Shown: positions 16,122-24,552, counted from the first letter of the stretch. The stretch: 28,641 nt of DNA from DASYPP01 sp036006525 (GCA_036006525.1 DASYPP010000119.1:1-28641); one strand, 5' to 3'. Numbers and translations are program-made. Notes: generated from the sequence alone by a model not told the origin.

Positions 16122-16277
16122 TCGACGCGTATGAGGGCGATATTCCCCATATAGGGGGCGGAGGCCTCGGCGAGCGACGAAACTCCGGGCGCGGCTTCCT
16201 GCACCAGCCGGCGTGTTTTGGGTGACGGATTGTCCAGCGTGTAAGGCGATATTCCCCATATAGGGGGCGGAGGCCTC
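16106..16277. repeat. Direct repeat with a palindromic 33-bp core, two copies
   Basis: An identical 33-bp core occurs at 16136-16168 and 16245-16277, offset 109 bp; it contains the palindrome CCCCATATAGGGG-like centre and ends GGAGGCCTC. About 28 bp upstream of each core are also similar (TTTCGGGTGACGCATT and TTTGGGTGACGGATT). The repeat lies in the 496-bp gene-free stretch between dnaB and radA. Confidence 0.85.
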
Positions 16278-16281
16278 AGCG

Positions 16282-16314
16282 GGGAAGCGAGGGAAGCGAG
16301 GGAAGTGGGGAAGG
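16282..16314. repeat. GGGAAGCGA nonamer array
   Basis: Three 9-bp units GGGAAGCGA, GGGAAGCGA, GGGAAGTGG and a partial fourth directly follow the palindromic repeat. No inverted arm is seen. From here to radA at 16424 the DNA shows only the radA leader. Confidence 0.6.
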
Positions 16315-16423
16315 CTCGCAAGGAGGAAGCTCCAACGGCGGGAAATTGATGGGTTGGGCGGGGAATTGGTTACCGCATTCCCCTGGTGCTGCGAGATCTT
16401 GATGTCCTGCGACGGAGGCAAAG

Positions 16424-17791
16424 GTGGCGAAGGCCCGATCAGTTTACCGCTGCACCGAATGCGGACACGACCACCCCAAGTGGGCAGGGCGCTGCGAGGG
16501 TTGTGACGCATGGAATACGATCGCCGAGGAGCCGCTCACCGTGCCCACCCCTGGCGGTCGGGTCGGGCAAGGCGGTCGGGGTGGGCAGGGCGGACCTGAA
16601 CCTTCCCGGCTCCGGGATATCAGCGAGTCCCGATTGGTTCGCTGGAAAACCGGGCTCGACGAATTCGACTTCGTGCTGGGTGGCGGGATCGTTCCGGGCT
16701 CCATGACGCTGGTGGGCGGGGAACCCGGCATCGGCAAGTCCACGCTGCTGCTCCAGGCGGCGGCGCGATTGGAAGCCGCCGGATTACCGGTCCTCTACGT
16801 CAGTGGCGAGGAATCTCCCGATCAGCTGCGGCTCCGCGCCGACCGGCTCACCGAAGACAGCGGGGCCGTCCACGTACTGGGGGAAACCCGCCTCGATGCG
16901 ATCCTCATGGCCGCCGCGGCGCTGCCGGCCCAGATTCTCATTCTCGACTCGATCCAGACCGTCTACACCGAAACGCTGGAGGGCGCGCCCGGCAACGTCG
17001 GGCAGGTTCGGGAATGCGCCGCCCGGCTGATGCGCTTCGCCAAGGAGACCGGGATCGCCGTGATCACGGTGGGGCACGTGACCAAGGGCGGCGGCCTCGC
17101 CGGCCCCAAGACCCTGGAGCACATCGTGGATACCGTGCTCTACTTCGAGGGTGAAGGCGTGCACGACTACCGGCTGCTCCGGGCCACCAAGAATCGCTTC
17201 GGTTCGGTGGACGAGCTGGGGGTGTTCTCCATGACCGAGCGCGGCCTCCTCGCGGTGCAGAATCCATCCGCCCTCTTCCTCTCCGCCCGCGCGCTGGATA
17301 CCAGCGGCAGCGCGGTGACCGCCCTGATGGAAGGCACCCGGCCGGTGCTGGTCGAGGTGCAGGCCCTGGCGGCGCACTCCGGGTTCGGCACGCCCCAGCG
17401 GGTCGCGACCGGGCTGGACCAGAAGCGGCTCGCCGTGCTGTTGGCGGTCCTGGAGCGGCGCGGTGGGGCCGCGTTCTCCAATCTCGATGTCTTCGTCCAG
17501 GTGAGTGGCGGAGTCCGGCTCACTGAGCCGGGCGCCGATCTCGCCGTGGCCGCGGCGCTCATCTCCAGCCTGCACAATCGCCCGGCGCCGGCCGACGTGC
17601 TGTTCCTCGGTGAGTTGGGACTGGGGGGCGAGGTTCGGCCCATCGCCACGCTGGAGCGACGCCTGGCCGAAGCGGCGCGGCTGGGATTCAAACGGGCGTA
17701 CGTCGCGCGGCGCTCATCGGCCAGGGTCGATGGCGTTACCCTGATTGGCCTGGACGACATCTCCCAACTGGTGAAGACGCTTGCCGCGTGA
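16424..17791 (+). CDS. radA: DNA repair protein RadA
   Basis: A 455-residue RadA (Sms). An N-terminal zinc finger (Cys10, Cys13, Cys24, Cys27 in CTECGHDHPKWAGRCEGC) is followed by a Gly-rich linker (residues 44-58, longer and more repetitive than usual), a RecA-like ATPase with Walker A GGEPGIGKST (Lys105) and Walker B ILILDS (Asp175), the RadA-specific KNRFG motif (256-260), and a C-terminal Lon-protease-like domain without a clear protease site. RadA is a branch-migration helicase in recombination. GTG 16424 has GGAGG five bases upstream. The stop overlaps ispD by 11 bp. Confidence 0.96.
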   Translation: MAKARSVYRCTECGHDHPKWAGRCEGCDAWNTIAEEPLTVPTPGGRVGQGGRGGQGGPEPSRLRDISESRLVRWKTGLDEFDFVLGGGIVPGSMTLVGGEPGIGKSTLLLQAAARLEAAGLPVLYVSGEESPDQLRLRADRLTEDSGAVHVLGETRLDAILMAAAALPAQILILDSIQTVYTETLEGAPGNVGQVRECAARLMRFAKETGIAVITVGHVTKGGGLAGPKTLEHIVDTVLYFEGEGVHDYRLLRATKNRFGSVDELGVFSMTERGLLAVQNPSALFLSARALDTSGSAVTALMEGTRPVLVEVQALAAHSGFGTPQRVATGLDQKRLAVLLAVLERRGGAAFSNLDVFVQVSGGVRLTEPGADLAVAAALISSLHNRPAPADVLFLGELGLGGEVRPIATLERRLAEAARLGFKRAYVARRSSARVDGVTLIGLDDISQLVKTLAA

Positions 17792-18506
17792 TGTCGGGGT
17801 CGTGCTCGTGGCCGCCGGCGAGGGCCGCCGAATGGTTGCGCCAGCCTCTGGCCCGCGATTCACCGAGGTCCCTAAACAGTTCCTCCCTATCGCCGGCGTC
17901 CCCATGCTGCTCCGGGCGCTCCGGCCTTTCACTTCTCATCCTGATGTCCGCCAGGTGGTCCTGGTGCTTCCCGCCAGCCACGCCGCGGCGCCGCCCGCAT
18001 GGCTGGCCCAGCTTGCGGGGGACCAGCTGCGCATCGTTGCCGGCGGCGCGGAGCGCATGGACTCGGTAGAGCAGGGGCTTCGCGCGCTCCCCGCCGAGTG
18101 CACCCTCGTGCTGGTGCACGATGCGGCGCGGCCCCTGCTGCGGCGCGACACGGTGGACGCCGTCATCGGACAGGCCCGCAAGGGTACCGGCGCCATCGCC
18201 GCGGTGCCAGTGAGCGACACGCTTAAGGAAAGCGGTCCGGAGGGCACCGTGCCCCAGATCCGGCGCACCATTCCGCGGGACGGTCTGTGGCGGGCTCAGA
18301 CTCCGCAGGGATTCCCCCGCCCCATGCTGGAGCGGGCCTATGCGGCTGCGCGAAAAGACCAAGCCACTGGCACCGATGAAGCCGCCCTGGTCGAGCGCCT
18401 GGGAGAGCCGATCATGCTGGTGCCGGACTCGGCCTGGAACATCAAGGTGACGACACCGGAAGACCTGGTGCTGGCGGAGCTCATCGCGGCGAGCGAACGA
18501 TCATGA
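17781..18506 (+). CDS. ispD: 2-C-methyl-D-erythritol 4-phosphate cytidylyltransferase
   Basis: A 241-residue IspD, which joins CTP and methylerythritol phosphate in the non-mevalonate isoprenoid pathway. Motifs: VVLVAAGEGRRM (nucleotide loop), PKQFLPIAG, LVLVHDAARPL, RAQTPQGF, GTDEAALVE and NIKVTTPEDL. TTG 17781 is the only start that keeps the VVLVAAG strand intact; an ATG would begin too late. It overlaps radA by 11 bp and shares ATGA with the next gene. No ispF fusion or neighbour is present. Confidence 0.94.
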   Translation: MPRDVGVVLVAAGEGRRMVAPASGPRFTEVPKQFLPIAGVPMLLRALRPFTSHPDVRQVVLVLPASHAAAPPAWLAQLAGDQLRIVAGGAERMDSVEQGLRALPAECTLVLVHDAARPLLRRDTVDAVIGQARKGTGAIAAVPVSDTLKESGPEGTVPQIRRTIPRDGLWRAQTPQGFPRPMLERAYAAARKDQATGTDEAALVERLGEPIMLVPDSAWNIKVTTPEDLVLAELIAASERS

Positions 18507-19153
18507 CGCTTCCGTTCCGAACCGCGGATGATGTCGCTCGCGCGGTCGAGCCGGTTCGGCGGCACCTCGATCAGGGTGGGGTGATCGGCTATCCTACCGA
18601 GACGGTCTACGGCCTGGGCACCGCCCCGGCCGAGGCGCCGACCGCGAAACTGTCGGAACTCAAGGGTCGTCCCCAGGGAAAACCGTTTCTGCTGCTGGTG
18701 AGCAGCCGGGAAATGGCCGAAGCGTGGGGCCTGGTGTTCACCCCTGCCGCCACCGCGCTCGCGTCCGCCTTCTGGCCCGGGCCGCTGACCCTGGTGCTTC
18801 GTGGCGCGGAGGGGCGCCTGCCGGACCAGCTGCGCGGGCCCGAGGGCGGCATCGCGGTGCGGTACACGTCGCACCCGGGCATTGGCCGGCTGGTGGCCCA
18901 GCTGGGGTATCCCATCACTTCGACCTCGGCCAACCGGCCGGGGACTCAACCGGCTCCGGGACCCGAAGCGCTGGCCAAAGTGTTCCAGCGGGAAGTGGAG
19001 AGTGGCGAGCTGATGGTGCTGGACGGCGGGGTCCTGGGGAACGTGCCCCCGTCTACCCTGGTGGACTGCACCGGGCCGCAACCATTGTTGATTCGCGAAG
19101 GCGCGCTGCCGCGGGAAGAGCTGCGACGTCTGGTCGGACGCTGGGCCCCTTAA
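18503..19153 (+). CDS. tsaC: L-threonylcarbamoyladenylate synthase (YrdC/Sua5 family)
   Basis: A 216-residue YrdC-domain protein that makes threonylcarbamoyl-AMP from Thr, bicarbonate and ATP, the first step of t6A tRNA modification. Motifs: GVIGYPTETVYGLG, the Lys/Arg patch KGRPQGKPF, FWPGPLTLVL, ITSTSANRPG and PSTLVDCT. It lacks the extra C-terminal Sua5 domain, so it is the short TsaC form. It is coupled to ispD through ATGA and followed by an inverted heptamer repeat. tsaC next to an YwlE-type phosphatase matches the ywlC-ywlE neighbourhood of Bacillus. Confidence 0.93.
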   Translation: MTLPFRTADDVARAVEPVRRHLDQGGVIGYPTETVYGLGTAPAEAPTAKLSELKGRPQGKPFLLLVSSREMAEAWGLVFTPAATALASAFWPGPLTLVLRGAEGRLPDQLRGPEGGIAVRYTSHPGIGRLVAQLGYPITSTSANRPGTQPAPGPEALAKVFQREVESGELMVLDGGVLGNVPPSTLVDCTGPQPLLIREGALPREELRRLVGRWAP

Positions 19154-19157
19154 AAGC

Positions 19158-19250
19158 GTAAGAAGTAAGCAGTAAGCAGTGAGCGGGACTGGCTTGGAGA
19201 TCAGGATGATAGAATCCGGTCCCGCTTACTGCTTACCGCTTACTGCTCAC
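19158..19250. repeat. GTAAGCA heptamer inverted repeat, second copy
   Basis: Left arm 19158-19192: GTAAGAA, GTAAGCA, GTAAGCA, GTGAGCG, GGACTGG. Right arm 19212-19250: GAATCCGGTCCC followed by 7-bp units of the GCTTACT type. Read on the minus strand it matches the copy at 5295-5387, including the GGGACCGGATTC segment and part of the loop, so the two are related elements in opposite orientation. Confidence 0.85.
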
Positions 19251-19274
19251 CAAGAACCTGGTGAAGGGTGGAAA

Positions 19275-19739
19275 ATGAAGATCTTGTTTGTTTGTACCGG
19301 CAACACCTGTCGCAGCCCCATGGCCGAGGCCATGATGCGCCGGATGCTGGAAGTGAAGGGTGTCAAGGAAATTTCGGTCTGCTCGGCGGGCACCGGTGCC
19401 TATGACAACGCGCCGGCCTCCGAAGGGGCCTACCTGGTCGGGCTGGAGAACGGAATCGACTTGTCCGCTCACCGGGCCCAGCGCCTCACCCGCGAGCTGG
19501 TGTCGGAGGCCGACCTGATTCTGGCCATGTCTCCCCAGCACCGGGACCGCGCCCAGGACCTGGGTGGAGGAGACAAGGTGTTCCTGCTAGGTACCTATGC
19601 CGGCCGAGAGGGCGAGGACGCCGCGGTCAATGATCCCTTTGGCGCCGAGCTGGATGAGTATCGCACGACGTATCTGGAGCTGGAGGGCTTGATCCAGGCG
19701 GCGATCAGCCGGCTCCAGGCGGAAAATGGGCAACGGTAG
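19275..19739 (+). CDS. ywlE: Low-molecular-weight phosphatase, protein-arginine phosphatase type
   Basis: A 154-residue LMW phosphatase. The P-loop CTGNTCRS lies at residues 7-14 (nucleophile Cys7, Arg13) and the general-acid Asp is in NDPFG. Thr11 in the loop is the residue that gives Bacillus YwlE its preference for phospho-arginine over phospho-tyrosine, so it may oppose an McsB-type arginine kinase (inference). ATG 19275 follows GGGTGGAAA; the longer open frame from 19179 comes from the inverted repeat and is not part of the family. It overlaps aroE by 14 bp. Confidence 0.88.
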   Translation: MKILFVCTGNTCRSPMAEAMMRRMLEVKGVKEISVCSAGTGAYDNAPASEGAYLVGLENGIDLSAHRAQRLTRELVSEADLILAMSPQHRDRAQDLGGGDKVFLLGTYAGREGEDAAVNDPFGAELDEYRTTYLELEGLIQAAISRLQAENGQR

Positions 19740-20523
19740 GCCGTTCGCACTGCTGGGCTCACCAGTCGAGCACTCGATGTCTCCCGCGATGCAGACCGCC
19801 GCATTTCATGCGTTGAGCCTCGCGGGGACCTACATCGCGCTCTCCTGTTCTTCCGAGGACGTGCCCCACCTGCTGGGCGCCTTTGCCCGGGCAGGCGGCG
19901 GCGGCAACGTCACCCTTCCCCACAAGTCCATCGCCGCCGGCTCGGTCACTCACGCAACACCGCTGGTGGCGCTCACCGGGGCATGCAACACCTTCTGGGG
20001 TAGCGACGGAGAGGTCTTTGGCGACAACACCGACGTGGCCGGCATCGTTGCGGCGCTCGACCGGCTGGAGGCGCCATGCACCCGGTGGTTGATCCTGGGG
20101 ACCGGCGGCGCGGCGAGGGCGGCTGGTGCGGCGGCGCTCAGTCAGAAGGCCGCGATCGCGGTTCGCTCCCGCACGGCCGAGCGGCAGATCGCTTTCGAAA
20201 CCTGGGCCGTGGCGCACGGAATTCCGCTCTGTGCCACGGAGTCCTGCGAGGTGGTAATCAACGCCACCCCACTGGGACTTCGGCCCAACGATCGCATGCC
20301 GCACGACCCGGCTTCCACCCCCGGCATCATGCGAGCCCTGGACCTGGTTTACGCGAAGGGAGCCACGCCGTGGGTGCGGGCGATGCTGGAGCGTGGTGTG
20401 CAGGCGGCCGACGGCCGCGAGGTGCTGGTGGCCCAGGGGGCGGCGGCCCTGGAACGCTGGTTTCCCGACGAGCAGGCGCCGCGCGAACTGATGCGCGAAG
20501 TGGTGAATGCCAGGCTTCGCTAG
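19726..20523 (+). CDS. aroE: Shikimate dehydrogenase
   Basis: A 265-residue NADP-dependent enzyme reducing 3-dehydroshikimate in aromatic amino-acid synthesis. Shikimate-site residues are visible: SPVEHSMSP, Lys67 in NVTLPHK, Asn88 in GACNTFW and Asp103 in GDNTDVAG. The dinucleotide loop is LGTGGAARA and the following RSRT fits NADP binding. C-terminal LVAQGAAALERW is the usual Gln-containing helix. It overlaps the phosphatase gene (14 bp) and comF (17 bp). Confidence 0.95.
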   Translation: MGNGRPFALLGSPVEHSMSPAMQTAAFHALSLAGTYIALSCSSEDVPHLLGAFARAGGGGNVTLPHKSIAAGSVTHATPLVALTGACNTFWGSDGEVFGDNTDVAGIVAALDRLEAPCTRWLILGTGGAARAAGAAALSQKAAIAVRSRTAERQIAFETWAVAHGIPLCATESCEVVINATPLGLRPNDRMPHDPASTPGIMRALDLVYAKGATPWVRAMLERGVQAADGREVLVAQGAAALERWFPDEQAPRELMREVVNARLR

Positions 20524-21232
20524 GCTGGCGGCCGAGCTCCAGCACCTGGAGCGCTATCTCCTCCCGGGGGAGTGTCTCCTCTGCCGTGGCGGGTTGGGTG
20601 GCGATCCCGATGAGCTGGTGTGCCGTCTCTGCCGGGCGCGGTGGGTGCGGTTACCCGAGCCGTTGTGCCCGCGGTGTGGCGAGCCGCGACTACTGCCGGA
20701 GCTGGATTGCCGGATCTGCAAGAGCTGGCCGGCGGGATTGGGCAGCGTACGGAGCGCCGTGTGGCACGAGGCCGGCGCCCGGAGCGTCGTGCACCAGCTC
20801 AAGTATGAAGGATGGTGGAGAGTTACCGCCGCGATGGCCAAGGCGATGAGGGGTCTCGAACCATTGACCGGGCGACTATTCTTGGTGCCGGTCCCGCTCG
20901 CGTCAAAACGGCTTCGGACCCGGGGTTACAACCAGAGCGACCACCTGGCCCGGGCCTTGGGGGCCCTGCTCGGCCAGCCGGTCAATTCGGCGTGCCTGAC
21001 CCGGGTGCGGGAAACCCCGACTCAGACCGCGCTGACACCGGAGGAGCGGCTGGCGAATGTCGCCGGGGCATTCCGGGCCGGCAGTGTCCGGGGAATAAAG
21101 GCTGTTCTGGTGGACGATGTGTTCACGACCGGCGCGACTTTGGTTGCCGCCGCCGATGCGCTGGTCAAAGCCGGCGCCGAACGGGTGGATGCGGTCACCT
21201 TTGCGAGAGCCCGAGCCAGGGTCGTTGAATAG
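20507..21232 (+). CDS. comF: ComF family phosphoribosyltransferase-like protein
   Basis: A 241-residue ComFC-type protein. Eight N-terminal cysteines (23, 26, 39, 42 and 54, 57, 68, 71) form two zinc-ribbon pairs. The C-terminal domain has a type I phosphoribosyltransferase fold with RTRGYNQSDHLA and the PRPP loop VLVDDVFTTGATL (200-212). ComFC supports uptake of single-stranded DNA in transformable bacteria, but homologs are also common in non-competent species, so competence cannot be concluded. The ATG is inside aroE, 17 bp overlap. Confidence 0.9.
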   Translation: MPGFARLAAELQHLERYLLPGECLLCRGGLGGDPDELVCRLCRARWVRLPEPLCPRCGEPRLLPELDCRICKSWPAGLGSVRSAVWHEAGARSVVHQLKYEGWWRVTAAMAKAMRGLEPLTGRLFLVPVPLASKRLRTRGYNQSDHLARALGALLGQPVNSACLTRVRETPTQTALTPEERLANVAGAFRAGSVRGIKAVLVDDVFTTGATLVAAADALVKAGAERVDAVTFARARARVVE

Positions 21233-21241
21233 GTATTTTTC

Positions 21242-21273
21242 TTCGCGTTTTCGCTCTTTCGCGTTTTCGCGAT
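21242..21273. repeat. TTCGCGTT octamer array
   Basis: Four 8-bp units TTCGCGTT, TTCGCTCT, TTCGCGTT, TTCGCGAT begin ten bases after the comF stop and end about 30 bp before the gap start. No inverted arm is visible. Confidence 0.75.
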
Positions 21274-21304
21274 AGGCAGTTCAGAATCCCAATAGGAGTC
21301 AGCA

Positions 21305-22315
21305 ATGGCAATTAAGGTCGGGATCAACGGATTCGGGCGCATCGGCAGAAATGTTCTCCGGGCCGCGAAGATGATGGGCTCGAAGGACATCGATTTTGTG
21401 GCGGTGAACGATCTCACCGATACCAGGACGCTCGCCCACCTGCTCCGCTACGACTCGGTGCACGGCCGCTACCCGGGGAAGGTCGAGACCGACGGGGACG
21501 GGCTGGTGGTGGACGGCGACAAGATCAAGGTCCTCTCCGAGAAGGATCCCGCGGCGCTACCCTGGAAGGCCCTCGGCGTCGACCTGGTGCTGGAATCCAC
21601 CGGTCGCTTCACCGACCGGGACACGGCCGGGAAGCACCTCGCCGCCGGCGCCAGGAAAGTGGTGATCAGCGCTCCAGCCAAGAAGGAAGACATCACCATC
21701 GTGATGGGCGTGAACGAGGCCAAGTACGACCCCCAGGCCCACCACATTCTTTCCAATGCCAGTTGTACCACCAACTGCCTGGTGCCGGTGGTCAAGGTGA
21801 TCCTGGACAATTTCGGCTTCGTGAACGGGTTCATGACGACGGTGCACTCCTACACCAACGACCAGCAGATCCTGGATCTCCCCCACAAGGACCTGCGCCG
21901 CGCCCGGGCGGCTGCGATGTCGATCATTCCCACGACGACCGGCGCGGCCAAGGCCACGGGGCTGGTGCTGCCGGAAGTGAAGGGTAAAATCGACGGCGTG
22001 TCGCTCCGGGTCCCCACCCCGGACGTTTCGCTGGTGGACCTGACCTGCACGGTAACCAGGAAGACAACGATCGAAGAGGTGAACGAGGTGTTCCGTAAGG
22101 CGGCTGCCACATCGCTCAAGGGGATACTGGCGGTAAGCGAGGAGCCGCTCGTGTCGGTGGATTACATCGGCAACATGATGTCGAGCACGGTGGACGCCAT
22201 GAGCACCAACGTGATTGACGGGGTGCTGGTCCACGTCTCCAGCTGGTATGACAACGAGATGGGGTACTCGGCCCGCTGCGTTGACCTCCTTCAGTACATT
22301 GGATCGAAACTCTAA
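21305..22315 (+). CDS. gap: Glyceraldehyde-3-phosphate dehydrogenase
   Basis: A 336-residue type I GAPDH of glycolysis/gluconeogenesis. It has the NAD loop GINGFGRIGR, the NAD-type acidic stretch VAVNDLTD, the active-site SNASCTTNCL (Cys154), His181 in TTVHSYTNDQ and the C-terminal SWYDNEMGYSARCVDL. AGGAG stands nine bases or so before the ATG. It starts a gap-pgk-tpiA run, each member separated by a word-array element rather than by overlap. Confidence 0.98.
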   Translation: MAIKVGINGFGRIGRNVLRAAKMMGSKDIDFVAVNDLTDTRTLAHLLRYDSVHGRYPGKVETDGDGLVVDGDKIKVLSEKDPAALPWKALGVDLVLESTGRFTDRDTAGKHLAAGARKVVISAPAKKEDITIVMGVNEAKYDPQAHHILSNASCTTNCLVPVVKVILDNFGFVNGFMTTVHSYTNDQQILDLPHKDLRRARAAAMSIIPTTTGAAKATGLVLPEVKGKIDGVSLRVPTPDVSLVDLTCTVTRKTTIEEVNEVFRKAAATSLKGILAVSEEPLVSVDYIGNMMSSTVDAMSTNVIDGVLVHVSSWYDNEMGYSARCVDLLQYIGSKL

Positions 22316-22322
22316 CAAACGA

Positions 22323-22405
22323 CCAATGCAAAGTCGCAGAGTCGCAAAGAACAGTTTGAATTCCATGTATCGAAGGATCTTTGCGGCTTAGCGCCTTTGC
22401 GTTGG
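22323..22405. repeat. GCAAAGTC octamer inverted repeat between gap and pgk
   Basis: Left arm 22323-22350 contains GCAAAGTC, GCAGAGTC, GCAAAGA. Right arm 22378-22405 contains the complementary CTTTGCGG, CTTAGCGC, CTTTGCGT. The 28-nt arms match at 23 positions around a 27-nt loop. Confidence 0.85.
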
Positions 22406-22418
22406 ATTGTTAGGAATC

Positions 22419-23609
22419 ATGAAACGCACCCTGAAGTCGCTCCCCCCTCTGGGTCTCGACGGCCAGCGCGCGCTCACCCGCGTGGATTTCAACGTGCCCA
22501 TCAAGGACGGCGTCGTCACCGACGACACCCGGGTCCAGGCTTCCCTGCCGAGTATCCAGTACCTGCGCGAGAAGGGAGCGCGGGTGGTGCTGCTGTCGCA
22601 CCTGGGACGGCCCAAGGGCGGTCCGGATCCCAAGTACTCGCTCCTGCCAGTGGTCAAAGTGCTGGAGAATATCCTGGGCGCCCCGGTCAAGTTTATCGAG
22701 CATCCGGAGAGCGACGAAGCGGTGACGCTCACCAGGCGGTTGCCCCGGGGCGGCGTCGCGGTCGTGGAGAACACCAGGTTCTGGCCCGGGGAGGAGAAGA
22801 ATGATCCCGAGGTTGCGGCGATGTTCGCCCGGCTGGGTGATTTCTACGTGAACGACGCGTTCGGTTCGGCCCACCGCGCCCACGCCAGCACCGAGGGCGT
22901 CGCGCGATTGATCAAACCCGCGGTGAGCGGCTTCCTGATGGAAACGGAGCTGCAGTACCTCGGCGATGCGTTGAACAATCCCAAGCGGCCGTTCGTTGCG
23001 GTGCTGGGCGGCGCCAAGATCTCCGGGAAGATCGACCTGGTCGAGGCATTGCTGCCCAAGGTGGATGAGATCCTGATCGGCGGCGCGATGGCCTGCACGT
23101 TTTTCAAGGCCATGGGGCTGGAGACGGGGAATTCGCTGGTGGAAGCGGACCGGGTCGACATGGCGAAGTCGCTCATGGGCAAGGCCGAGGGGAAGCTGGT
23201 GCTGCCGAGTGGTGCGGTGATCGCGCAGGAGTTGAAAGAAGGGGCGACCACGCTCACCGCCGCTCGAGACCAGGTGCCCGCCGGCTGGGCCGTCTATGAT
23301 ATCGATCCAGCGACGGAAAGGGACTTTGGTCGCCGAATCGAGCAGGCCGGTACCGTGGTCTGGAACGGGCCGATGGGGGTGTTCGAAACGCCCCCGTTCG
23401 ATCACGGTACCCGCGCGATCGCGGACTTTATGGCGCGGGCGACGGCGAACGGGGCCGTCACCGTCGTCGGCGGTGGCGATTCGGCGGCAGCGGTGGCGCA
23501 GGCGGGGTTGAGCGACAAGATGACTCACGTCTCGACCGGGGGTGGGGCGTCGCTGGAGTTCCTGGAAGGGAAAGAACTGCCGGGAGTGGCGGCGCTGGAC
23601 GATATCTAA
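22419..23609 (+). CDS. pgk: Phosphoglycerate kinase
   Basis: A 396-residue Pgk from ATG 22419 (a TTG at 22407 would add four residues; AGGA lies just before the ATG). It transfers phosphate from 1,3-bisphosphoglycerate to ADP. Motifs: RVDFNVPIKDG, LLSHLGRPKG, VVENTRFWPGE, NDAFGSAHRAHAST, VLGGAKISGKIDL, WNGPMGVFE and GGGDSAAAV followed by STGGGASLEFLEG. Full length, N- and C-domains both present. Confidence 0.97.
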   Translation: MKRTLKSLPPLGLDGQRALTRVDFNVPIKDGVVTDDTRVQASLPSIQYLREKGARVVLLSHLGRPKGGPDPKYSLLPVVKVLENILGAPVKFIEHPESDEAVTLTRRLPRGGVAVVENTRFWPGEEKNDPEVAAMFARLGDFYVNDAFGSAHRAHASTEGVARLIKPAVSGFLMETELQYLGDALNNPKRPFVAVLGGAKISGKIDLVEALLPKVDEILIGGAMACTFFKAMGLETGNSLVEADRVDMAKSLMGKAEGKLVLPSGAVIAQELKEGATTLTAARDQVPAGWAVYDIDPATERDFGRRIEQAGTVVWNGPMGVFETPPFDHGTRAIADFMARATANGAVTVVGGGDSAAAVAQAGLSDKMTHVSTGGGASLEFLEGKELPGVAALDDI

Positions 23610-23613
23610 CCGC

Positions 23614-23753
23614 GTGCAGAGTACAGTGTGCAGGGTGCAGGGCGATGAGCGTACCGGGTTCAGGGTGCGCCGTAAACCGGGGCCGAGCATTTCCCTGCAC
23701 CTTGCACATCGCACGCTCGTTACCCCGCACTCTGCACTCTGAACCTTGCACGC
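23614..23753. repeat. GTGCAGG heptamer array with inverted arm
   Basis: Left part from 23614: GTGCAGA, GTACAGT, GTGCAGG, GTGCAGG and then degenerate 7-bp units to about 23667. Right part 23693-23753 holds the complementary words CCTTGCA, CATCGCA, CACTCTG, CACTCTG, AACCTTG, again in 7-bp steps. It fills the 171-bp gap between pgk and tpiA. Confidence 0.85.
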
Positions 23754-23780
23754 TTTTCGGCATGCTCACTCAAGGCCCAA

Positions 23781-24524
23781 ATGCGCCCTCTGATATTCGC
23801 CGCCAACTGGAAAATGCACGTTACGCCCGACGAAGCCCGGGCCTTCCTGAAGGCGTTCCTGGCGAAAGTCTCGCCCAGGGACGGCCGCGAGCTGTGGCTC
23901 TGCCCGCCGGCGGTGTCTCTCGAGGCCACCGCGCGAGCAGTTGAAGGGAGGCATGACACCAGGGTCGGGGCGCAGAACATCTATTGGGAGCCCAAGGGCG
24001 CCTTCACCGGCGAGATTTCGACCGGGCTGGCGGCCGGTGCCGGCGCCGTCGGTGCCCTGGTCGGCCATTCGGAACGGCGCCACGTGTTCGGCGAGACCGA
24101 GGGTGATACGCAGAAGAAGGTTCAGGCCCTGCTCCTGGCCGGCATGACACCGCTGCTCTGTGTCGGAGAGAAGCTGGCTGAACGGGAGGCCGGTGACACC
24201 CTCGCCGTTGTTCTGCGACAGTTGGGAAGTGCCTGCGCGACGCTCCAGCCGGAGCAACTCAGCCGGGTCATCATTGCCTACGAGCCGGTGTGGGCCATCG
24301 GTACCGGCAAGAACGCGACGCCCGGCGACGCTGCCGAGGTGCACCGCGCGATCCGCGCCGAGTTGATCCCGCGGGGCTACGCCCGTCCCCGGGTGCTCTA
24401 CGGCGGCAGCGTGAACGAGAAGAACATCAAGAGTCTGCTGGCCGAGCCGGAGATAGACGGCGTCCTGGTAGGCGGCGCGAGCCTGGATCCGGAGGGGTGG
24501 GCTCGAATAGTAGAGACGGGGTAG
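23781..24524 (+). CDS. tpiA: Triosephosphate isomerase
   Basis: A 247-residue TIM-barrel enzyme interconverting dihydroxyacetone phosphate and glyceraldehyde 3-phosphate. Catalytic Asn9 and Lys11 (AANWKM), His96 (VGHSERR) and Glu168 (IAYEPVWAIGTG), flexible loop 6 and the phosphate-binding LYGGSVN and LVGGASL are all present. AAGG precedes the ATG at 23781. secG follows, the usual neighbour of tpiA. Confidence 0.98.
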   Translation: MRPLIFAANWKMHVTPDEARAFLKAFLAKVSPRDGRELWLCPPAVSLEATARAVEGRHDTRVGAQNIYWEPKGAFTGEISTGLAAGAGAVGALVGHSERRHVFGETEGDTQKKVQALLLAGMTPLLCVGEKLAEREAGDTLAVVLRQLGSACATLQPEQLSRVIIAYEPVWAIGTGKNATPGDAAEVHRAIRAELIPRGYARPRVLYGGSVNEKNIKSLLAEPEIDGVLVGGASLDPEGWARIVETG

Positions 24525-24552
24525 ATGGGGTTGAATCCCATGTAGCCCTACC
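24520..24552 (+). other. Hairpin across the tpiA stop codon
   Basis: GGTAG-ATGGG (24520-24529) can pair with CCCAT (24537-24541) and CTACC (24548-24552), with a 7-nt loop and a 6-nt bulge. It contains the tpiA TAG. There is no T-run after it, so it is not a standard terminator; it could protect the 3' end or be chance. Confidence 0.3.
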
